A stretch of DNA of 64,000 nt from assembly GCF_004341105.1 (NCBI RefSeq), contig NZ_SLZK01000001.1:806001-870000 (forward strand), written 5' to 3'. Positions 58,114-64,000 of this stretch are shown here, piece after piece. Every line of letters begins with the position of its first letter. Position 1 is the stretch's first letter. The notes under the pieces are model-generated. The model saw only the letters and a list, made by a program, of their open reading frames with translations, was not told the DNA's origin and made no database searches. The translations under genes were made by a program, and so were the position numbers. This DNA comes from Rhizobium sp. BK418 (lineage in GTDB: Bacteria; Pseudomonadota; Alphaproteobacteria; Rhizobiales; Rhizobiaceae).

Positions 58114-59265
58114 TCAGAAATCGATCGCTGCATAGAACATCGCAAAAAGCCCGTCCATCAGGATGACGACGAAAATCGCTTTCACGACGGAGGCCGTCAC
58201 ATGCTGGCCGAGAGATTCGGCGCTGCCGCCGACCTTCAGCCCCTCGACGGCTGCGACAATGCCGATGACCAGCGCCATGAAGGGCGCCTTGATCATGCCG
58301 GCAAGCACGGTGGACAGCGTCACAGCTTCGTGTAGGCGCGACAGGAAGGTGGCGAACGTGATACCCGAATAGGCATAGGCGACGCCGGCAGCGCCGGCGA
58401 GCGAGGCGAAATTCGCAATCACGGTCAGAAGCGGCAGCGCGACGGTCAACGCCACCAGCCGCGGGAAGATCAGCACACCGATCGGATTCAGTCCCATCAC
58501 CTTCAGTGCGTCGACTTCCTCGCGCATCTTCATGGAACCGATTTCGGCAGTGATCGCGCTGCCGGACCGGCCGGCGATCATGATGGCGGTCAGAAGCACG
58601 CCGATTTCGCGCAGTTGCAGGATGCCGACGAGGTCGACGACGAAGATTTCCGCGCCGAAATAACGCAGCTGGAAGGCGCCCTGCTGCGCAATAATCGCGC
58701 CGATCAGGAAGGACATGAGCAGGATGATCGGAACGGCGCGCACGCCCATATGGTCGATCTGATTGACGATCGAGGCCGGCGAAACACCGCTGCCGCGGCC
58801 GAACTTCATCTGCGCGCCGCGCACGGCCGAGCCCAGGATATACATGGAGGCCGCGACATTGTCCCAGACATCGAGGGTCATCCTCCCGATCGGCGCGAAG
58901 ATGCGCTCCACAAGCGAGAGCTTTACCTTCTGTTCCGGCTCCTGCTTTTCCGGCTCCTTGGAAAAAGTGGCGATCAGCTCGTCGATATGCTGGTTCGTGC
59001 CTTCGAAACGAACCGTCCGTCCGGCGGCTTCCTGTTGTTTCTTTAGCCGGCAAAGTAGCCAGATGCCGGCCGTGTCGATATCGGTGACGCCGGAAAGGTC
59101 GAGTGTGAGGTCGCCGCTATTGTTGCGCGCCAGCTTCTCGAAGTCCTGCAGGACGAGATGGATGGTGGCGCTGCGCCAGTTGCCTTCAAGATGCACATGC
59201 TGGGCCGAGCCCTCGGCTCGGTCGTCCACATGCAGCGAGGCGGCGTTGCGTTTCTCGGACTTCAA
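58114..59265 (-). CDS. mlaE: Mla-type ABC permease with N-terminal STAS domain
   Basis: 383 residues. A STAS-like domain (about 20-100: LDLSGVTDIDTAGIWLLCRL) is fused to the MlaE permease (about 130-383), which has five predicted membrane segments and the family motifs MKMREEVDALKVMGLNP and AGRSGSAITAEIGSM. In E. coli the STAS protein MlaB is separate, so this fused form is of interest, though common in alphaproteobacteria. The frame opens with TTG at 59265. First gene of the operon, divergent from the epimerase with about 118 bp between. Confidence 0.92.
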   Translation of the reverse strand: MKSEKRNAASLHVDDRAEGSAQHVHLEGNWRSATIHLVLQDFEKLARNNSGDLTLDLSGVTDIDTAGIWLLCRLKKQQEAAGRTVRFEGTNQHIDELIATFSKEPEKQEPEQKVKLSLVERIFAPIGRMTLDVWDNVAASMYILGSAVRGAQMKFGRGSGVSPASIVNQIDHMGVRAVPIILLMSFLIGAIIAQQGAFQLRYFGAEIFVVDLVGILQLREIGVLLTAIMIAGRSGSAITAEIGSMKMREEVDALKVMGLNPIGVLIFPRLVALTVALPLLTVIANFASLAGAAGVAYAYSGITFATFLSRLHEAVTLSTVLAGMIKAPFMALVIGIVAAVEGLKVGGSAESLGQHVTASVVKAIFVVILMDGLFAMFYAAIDF

Positions 59266-59383
59266 AATACTTGTGTCTTTCAGTGCTTGCAGCGACAGTT
59301 CCGACTCGCGAACACATCGTTCGTCGCCGGCGCGTTAATATACAGAACGAACGCGCAATTTCCATGCTCGCAGGAGAGCAAAT

Positions 59384-60367
59384 ATGCCGCGCCATCTTGA
59401 TATCCAGATGAATTCATTCCCGATTGCGGGCACCTTTACCATTTCGCGGGGAGCCAAGACATCAGCCGAAGTCGCTACTTGCATCCTGACCGAATCAGGT
59501 ACTACCGGACGCGGCGAATGCGTGCCCTATCGCCGCTATGGCGAGACGATGGAAAGCGTGGTCGCCCAGATCGAATCCGCCCGCCCGCTGATCGAAGCCG
59601 GCATCGCGCGTGCCGAACTACAGCACGCCATGCCCCCTGGCGCTGCTCGAAACGCCGTCGATTGCGCCCTCTGGGATCTCGAAGCCAAGCTGACGGGCAA
59701 GAGTGTTGCCTCCCGCCTCGATTTACGCCATTTGAAGCCTTTGACGACGGCCTATACGATCTCGCTCGGTGAACCCGACGTGATGGCAGCCGAGGCTCGC
59801 AAGCATGCGCAGCGGCCGTTGCTGAAGGTCAAGGTCGGTACGGGCGACGATGAAAGCCGCATCCGGGCGGTGCGTGAAGCCGCCCCGAACGCTGCCATCA
59901 TCCTCGATGCCAATGAGGGCTGGCCGGAGCAGCGGCTGGAACATCATCTGCGGATCGCAGCCGAAACTAATATCGCGCTGGTCGAACAGCCGCTGCCGGC
60001 CGGCCGCGACGACATGCTGGCGGAGATTGCCCGTCATGTCCTCGTCTGCGCCGACGAGAGCGTGCATCACACCGGCGATCTGGCAAGCCTCGCCGATCGT
60101 TACGACGCCATCAACATCAAGCTAGACAAGACAGGCGGCTTGACCGAGGCGCTGGAAATGAAGGCCGAAGCCCAGCGGCTCGGCTTTTCGATCATGATCG
60201 GCTGCATGGTCGGCACCTCGCTTGCCATGGCGCCGGCCGTGCTTCTGGCGCAGGACGCCGATTTCGTCGATCTCGACGGCCCGCTTCTGCTCGCCCGCGA
60301 TCGCGAGCCCGGACTGACCTATGCCGGCTCCCTCGTCTTCCCGCCCGAAGCCAGCCTCTGGGGCTGA
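59384..60367 (+). CDS. Dipeptide epimerase (L-Ala-D/L-Glu epimerase type)
   Basis: A 327-residue enolase-superfamily enzyme. The catalytic K-x-K (LLKVKVGTG), metal ligands D-A-N (ILDANEGW), E (ALVEQPLP) and D (VCADESVH), and the second acid/base lysine (INIKLDKTGG) are in order. The family recycles peptidoglycan peptides by epimerising Ala-Glu dipeptides. The substrate is assigned from overall similarity and is less certain than the superfamily. The ATG at 59384 follows GGAGAGCAAAT. Its last 49 bp overlap the 3' end of the convergent MFS gene. Confidence 0.88.
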   Translation: MPRHLDIQMNSFPIAGTFTISRGAKTSAEVATCILTESGTTGRGECVPYRRYGETMESVVAQIESARPLIEAGIARAELQHAMPPGAARNAVDCALWDLEAKLTGKSVASRLDLRHLKPLTTAYTISLGEPDVMAAEARKHAQRPLLKVKVGTGDDESRIRAVREAAPNAAIILDANEGWPEQRLEHHLRIAAETNIALVEQPLPAGRDDMLAEIARHVLVCADESVHHTGDLASLADRYDAINIKLDKTGGLTEALEMKAEAQRLGFSIMIGCMVGTSLAMAPAVLLAQDADFVDLDGPLLLARDREPGLTYAGSLVFPPEASLWG

Positions 60368-61539
60368 AGATAATAGGCGATGATGACGAGGCTGAGCCCC
60401 AAGGCGGCAACGAGCGCCATGATGTAATAGCTGTAAAGGCCAAGGGCGGAATAAATATAGCCCGAGGCGATCGTCATCAGTCCCGAGGCCATGCCGATAT
60501 AGAAGAAATAAGCGCCCTGGGCCGAGGCCTCCTGCGTTTCCTGTACGGTCGCCACGATGCGCCGCTGCACGCCCGTGTGCACGAAAGCATAGGTGAAGCC
60601 GTGCAGGCATTGCAGCGCAAAGAAACCGATGAAGCTCGTCTCCGTCGGGAAGAAGACCCAGCGGCAGATGCTGACGGCGCAGCCGAAACGGATCAGCGTC
60701 CAGGCATTGAAGCGACGATTGAGACGCCGTGACAGGAAGAAGACCGTCACCTCTGAGGCTACACCCGCACTCCAGAGAATACCGACCTCAGTGCCGGAAA
60801 AGCCGAGTTGATGCCAGTAGATCGAGGAAAAAGCGTTCAGCAGCGCATGGCTTGCCTGCTGGATCGACACACCGAGCAGCAAGAGAAGCAGATGCGGTTC
60901 GCGCAAGCCACTTCCTGTGGTCGCCGGCAGATTGATCGGCTGACCGCGCCGCCGCGTCGGCCCGATGCGTGGGCAGAAGATCGCCATCGTGATGGTCAGC
61001 AAGAAGCCGAAGATCATGACGGGCACAACCATACCACCACCCCAGCGTCCGACCAGTTGGCCACCGATAAGCGTCGAGACAATGAAGGCGATCGAGCCCC
61101 AGACGCGCATGGAACCGTAATCGAGCCCCCAGCGCCGCACACCGGAAATCACGATCGATTCGACGACCGGCACATAGGGCGCGAAGGTCGCGCCCTGCAG
61201 CGCAAAGACGAACAGCACCGGCCAGAAGTTCGTCGTCCAGTAGAGCGCGATCGCCGTCACTAGCGACAGGATGCCCGACCACAGGAGCACATGCGCCCGC
61301 TCCTGCATCCGGTCGGCAAAAACCGCCACGATCGGCGCCACCAGAACGCGCACCACCATCGGCACGGCGAGGATGGTGCCAATCTGATGATCGTTGAACT
61401 GGTGAGTCGAAAGCCAGACGGGGAAGAAGGGCAGGACGATACCGTTGACCAGCAGCGGCGCGCTGTAGCAAAGCGCGCTGAGCAGCCGGAAGCGCGGCGG
61501 CGCTCCTTCACCCGTTAAGGGATTTTGTGCGGGAATCAT
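60319..61539 (-). CDS. MFS transporter (HcaT/PPP-like)
   Basis: 406 residues with about 12 membrane segments. The first loop (FFPVWLSTHQFNDHQIGTIL) and AVFADRM pattern fit the phenyl-propionate permease-like (HcaT, lactose permease-related) MFS group. Substrate unknown. The stop at 60319 lies inside the convergent epimerase gene, a 49-bp overlap of coding ends, so the C-terminal tail (LQPQRLASGGKTREPA) could be longer than the functional protein. ATG at 61539. Confidence 0.85.
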   Translation of the reverse strand: MIPAQNPLTGEGAPPRFRLLSALCYSAPLLVNGIVLPFFPVWLSTHQFNDHQIGTILAVPMVVRVLVAPIVAVFADRMQERAHVLLWSGILSLVTAIALYWTTNFWPVLFVFALQGATFAPYVPVVESIVISGVRRWGLDYGSMRVWGSIAFIVSTLIGGQLVGRWGGGMVVPVMIFGFLLTITMAIFCPRIGPTRRRGQPINLPATTGSGLREPHLLLLLLGVSIQQASHALLNAFSSIYWHQLGFSGTEVGILWSAGVASEVTVFFLSRRLNRRFNAWTLIRFGCAVSICRWVFFPTETSFIGFFALQCLHGFTYAFVHTGVQRRIVATVQETQEASAQGAYFFYIGMASGLMTIASGYIYSALGLYSYYIMALVAALGLSLVIIAYYLQPQRLASGGKTREPA

Positions 61540-61614
61540 GATGGACCTGAAGGAAACTCTGCGTTGCCTAACACATCCAATCAGACACGACTATGGCGAG
61601 AAATGGCCCGATCG

Positions 61615-61655
61615 AAACGATTCAAAAAATAAACCAAAACGATTTAAAAAATAAA
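61615..61655. repeat. Two-copy 22-bp-period AT-rich direct repeat
   Basis: aaacgattcaaaaaataaa (61615-61633) and aaacgatttaaaaaataaa (61637-61655) match at 18 of 19 bases with a 22-bp period. It lies about 75 bp upstream of the MFS start and stands out from the GC-rich surroundings. Two helical turns apart, it could be a paired operator. Confidence 0.55.
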
Positions 61656-61736
61656 TAGGGCCTGTCGCCTGAGGGCAACGGGCTAAATTCCTGGTGTCCC
61701 GGCAGCAAGCCTGCCGGCACGGTACGCGCGCAATAT

Positions 61737-62549
61737 TCAGGCAGCCTGCGGGGCGAGATCGCCCTCTTCAAGCAATTCCAGGGAGGTTGGTGCCGGCACG
61801 TTGCTGGTCAGCGCACGCCAGGTGATGAGTTCGAACGTGCCGTCTTCATGTTCGACGATGGCCGTGCAGCTTTCCACCCAGTCACCGGTGTTGATGTAGC
61901 GGATGCCTTCCATATCCTCGATCACGGCGTGATGGATATGGCCGCAGATGACACCGTCGGCACCGCTCTTGCGCGCTTCCTCGGCAACCACGCGCTGGAA
62001 CTCGCCGATGAAGTTGACGGCATGTTTTACCTGCAGCTTGGCCCAGGCTGAGAAAGACCAGTAGGGCATGCCGAGACGGCGCCGCACGGCAGCGAGCACG
62101 ATATTGATGCGGATCGCCATGTCATAGGCCCAGTCGCCGAGATAGGCGAGCAGACGCGCGTTACGCACGACGACGTCGAATTCGTCGCCATGCAGGATCA
62201 GGTACTTCTTGCCGTCTGCGCCATGGTGGACGATGCGGTCGACGACTTCGATGCCGCCGAAATGCGTGCCGGGAAAGGCGCGCAGGAATTCGTCGTGATT
62301 GCCGGGAATATAGACGACGCGGGTACCCTTGCGTGCCTTGCGCAGCAGCTTCTGGACCACATCGTTGCAGACCTGCGGCCAGTACCAGCTGCGCTTGAGG
62401 CGCCAGCCATCGACGATATCGCCGACGAGGTAGATCGTCTCCGCCTCGTGATATCTGAGAAAATCGAGCAAGAAATCCGCCTTGGCGGCCTTCGAGCCCA
62501 GATGCACATCGGAAATGAAGAGGGTGCGGAAGCGCCGGGGTTCCATCAT
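61737..62549 (-). CDS. Calcineurin-like metallophosphoesterase (LpxH-like / UDP-2,3-diacylglucosamine diphosphatase family)
   Basis: About 270 residues. The full two-metal phosphoesterase set is visible: D-V-H (FISDVHLGS), G-D-I-V-D (YLVGDIVDGW), G-N-H-D (YIPGNHDEFL), H (LILHGDEFD) and G-H-I-H (VICGHIHHAV). The group is annotated as UDP-2,3-diacylglucosamine hydrolase, an early lipid A step. That role is doubtful here because alphaproteobacteria often use LpxI instead. The start is uncertain: ATG at 62549 is given; the frame opens with TTG at 62603, and a GTG at 62558 is possible. Confidence 0.82.
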   Translation of the reverse strand: MMEPRRFRTLFISDVHLGSKAAKADFLLDFLRYHEAETIYLVGDIVDGWRLKRSWYWPQVCNDVVQKLLRKARKGTRVVYIPGNHDEFLRAFPGTHFGGIEVVDRIVHHGADGKKYLILHGDEFDVVVRNARLLAYLGDWAYDMAIRINIVLAAVRRRLGMPYWSFSAWAKLQVKHAVNFIGEFQRVVAEEARKSGADGVICGHIHHAVIEDMEGIRYINTGDWVESCTAIVEHEDGTFELITWRALTSNVPAPTSLELLEEGDLAPQAA

Positions 62550-62798
62550 GTCTGTCACAAGCCTTTCCGCTCGTGTCCCATCGTTCTTCGTCTGGCTTTC
62601 CAAAATCAGACTCGTGTATCAGGAAGATGACAAAGGGCAGGAAAGCCCTGCAAGACCGCTCGATCCAACAGCCAATGTCAGCTCGCCGTTACCATGTGAT
62701 CAAAAAGTTCCACTGCGGCCATTTCCGTACTGTCCAGGCCGGTCGATTGATGTATGGAGGAGTCTTCAAAAGACTTCGAAGGACGATTGGAAGCGGCT

Positions 62799-64000
62799 AT
62801 GGATCACCAGGATAAATCCCAGGAAAAGGCCAAGACGGAAAAGGATCTGGCCGGCGGAAGCCTCGACGATCAGGCTCTTTTCTTCCACCGCTATCCGCGC
62901 CCCGGCAAGCTGGAAATCCAGGCGACCAAGCCGCTCGGCAACCAGCGCGATCTGGCGCTTGCCTATTCCCCCGGCGTCGCCGCCCCCTGCCTCGCCATCC
63001 GCGACAATCCTGAAACTGCGGCCGATTATACATCTCGCGCCAACCTCGTCGCCGTGATCTCCAACGGCACGGCCGTGCTCGGTCTCGGCAATATCGGCCC
63101 GCTTGCCTCCAAACCCGTCATGGAAGGCAAGGCTGTTCTCTTTAAGAAATTCGCCAATATCGACGTCTTCGACATCGAAGTGGATGCCACCGACGTCGAC
63201 CAGATGGTCGCCACCGTCGCTTCGTTGGAGCCGACCTTCGGCGGCATCAATCTCGAAGACATCAAGGCGCCGGAATGCTTCCGCATCGAGAAGCAGCTGC
63301 GCGAGAAGATGAAGATCCCGGTCTTCCATGACGACCAGCATGGCACCGCCATCATCGTCGCTGCTGCAATCCTCAACGGTCTCGAACTGGCCGGCAAGAA
63401 GATCGACGAGGTCAAGATCGTCGCCTCGGGCGCCGGCGCTGCGGCGCTCGCCTGCCTCAACCTTCTGGTGACGCTCGGCGCCAAGCGCGAAAACATCTGG
63501 GTTCACGATCTCGAGGGCCTCGTCTATGAAGGCCGCGTCGAACTGATGGACGAATGGAAGGCCATTTACGCCCAGAAGAGCGTCACGCGCACGCTCGCCG
63601 AAAATATCGGCGGAGCCGATGTTTTCCTCGGCCTTTCCGCCGCTGGCGTCTTGAAGCCGGAACTCCTGGCGCAGATGGCTGAAAAGCCGCTCATCATGGC
63701 GCTCGCCAACCCGACGCCCGAAATTATGCCGGATCTCGCCCGCGCCGCGCGCCCGGATGCGATGATCTGCACCGGCCGTTCCGATTTTCCGAACCAGGTC
63801 AACAACGTCCTCTGCTTCCCCTATATTTTCAGGGGCGCGCTGGACTGTGGTGCCGAGACGATCAACGAGGAAATGAAGATGGCGGCTGTGCGCGCCATCG
63901 CAGCGCTCGCCCGCGAGGAGCCGTCCGACGTTGCCGCCCGCGCCTATTCCGGCGAGACACCGGTTTTTGGTCCCGATTATCTCATCCCCTCGCCCTTCGA
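62799..64000 (+). CDS. NADP-dependent malic enzyme, N-terminal part (partial)
   Basis: The gene runs off the right edge; about 400 residues are seen. The malic domain has [12 protein letters not shown], the [12 protein letters not shown] segment and the metal-binding [10 protein letters not shown], followed by the NAD(P)-binding domain ([15 protein letters not shown]). It decarboxylates malate to pyruvate. Rhizobial enzymes of this type carry a phosphotransacetylase-like C-terminal domain, which would lie beyond the window. The ATG at 62799 is preceded by GGAAG. Divergent from the metallophosphoesterase. Confidence 0.93.
   Translation, partial: MDHQDKSQEKAKTEKDLAGGSLDDQALFFHRYPRPGKLEIQATKPLGNQRDLALAYSPGVAAPCLAIRDNPETAADYTSRANLVAVISNGTAVLGLGNIGPLASKPVMEGKAVLFKKFANIDVFDIEVDATDVDQMVATVASLEPTFGGINLEDIKAPECFRIEKQLREKMKIPVFHDDQHGTAIIVAAAILNGLELAGKKIDEVKIVASGAGAAALACLNLLVTLGAKRENIWVHDLEGLVYEGRVELMDEWKAIYAQKSVTRTLAENIGGADVFLGLSAAGVLKPELLAQMAEKPLIMALANPTPEIMPDLARAARPDAMICTGRSDFPNQVNNVLCFPYIFRGALDCGAETINEEMKMAAVRAIAALAREEPSDVAARAYSGETPVFGPDYLIPSPF

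Noticed and set aside
58615..59046. Plus-strand frames within the mlaE gene
   Set aside because: Shadows of a well-supported permease with STAS domain.

Overview
The window is chromosomal DNA of a rhizobium-like alphaproteobacterium (Rhizobium/Agrobacterium group). The basis is high GC with strong GC3 bias, rhizobial gene neighbourhoods (purL-bolA-grxD, recA-alaS, cckA, a folP-folB-folK operon, an Mla-type lipid transporter), eukaryote-type NADP isocitrate dehydrogenase, small palindromic repeats of the kind described between rhizobial genes, and alphaproteobacterial signals: CtrA boxes, EcfG-type promoters and a GAAC/GTTC SOS box. No phage, insertion sequence, CRISPR array, tRNA or rRNA was seen. 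Most of it is core genome.

Layout. 0-6 kb: tail of a PagL-like outer-membrane deacylase, purL, a BolA-family gene, a membrane alpha/beta hydrolase, a diheme cytochrome c and the CGFS glutaredoxin grxD with a two-hairpin leader. 6-14.4 kb: two tandem Bcr/CflA-like MFS pumps, hisC, two tandem inositol-monophosphatase paralogues, ttcA, glsA, rpsD. 14.5-22 kb: HerA-like ATPase, murI overlapping a TrmJ-type methyltransferase, an FUSC membrane protein, a secreted protein, icd. 22-30 kb: GST, AraC/GyrI regulator, alaS, recA with an SOS box, and a pseudouridine kinase/glycosidase pair. 30-38 kb: the cell-cycle kinase cckA divergent from a FliO-like gene, dksA (TTG start), a SixA-like phosphatase, and a YcjX/YcjF-like pair. 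39-42.8 kb: stress-type genes, two with EcfG-like promoters, and an alcohol dehydrogenase/SDR/isochorismatase operon. 42.8-46.8 kb: folate genes broken up by palindromic repeats, a DUF922-like HExxH protein, an adrenodoxin-type ferredoxin and an Hpt phosphotransfer protein. 47-55 kb: a 2247-residue membrane-anchored repeat protein that I identify as the homologue of the Agrobacterium Growth Pole Ring (GPR) protein, then a D,D-carboxypeptidase. 55-64 kb: an MlaE-MlaF-MlaD-lipoprotein operon, an enolase-superfamily dipeptide epimerase, an MFS transporter, a metallophosphoesterase and the start of a malic enzyme.

How it fits together. Envelope and cell-cycle functions recur: CckA (upstream of CtrA), an Hpt protein, the GPR-like polar-growth scaffold with CtrA-type boxes in its promoter region, a penicillin-binding carboxypeptidase, murI, the dipeptide epimerase, Mla lipid transport and PagL-like lipid A editing. 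The strongest candidate for new biology is the GPR locus. Its protein is built from 11-residue modules, visible in the DNA as 132-bp and 33-bp repeats, and a TTAA-N7-TTAA site lies between it and the divergent Hpt gene. A second theme is a family of palindromic elements that sit at stop codons and inside operons (folP|folB, mlaD|lipoprotein). All functions are read from sequence motifs; no database search was possible.
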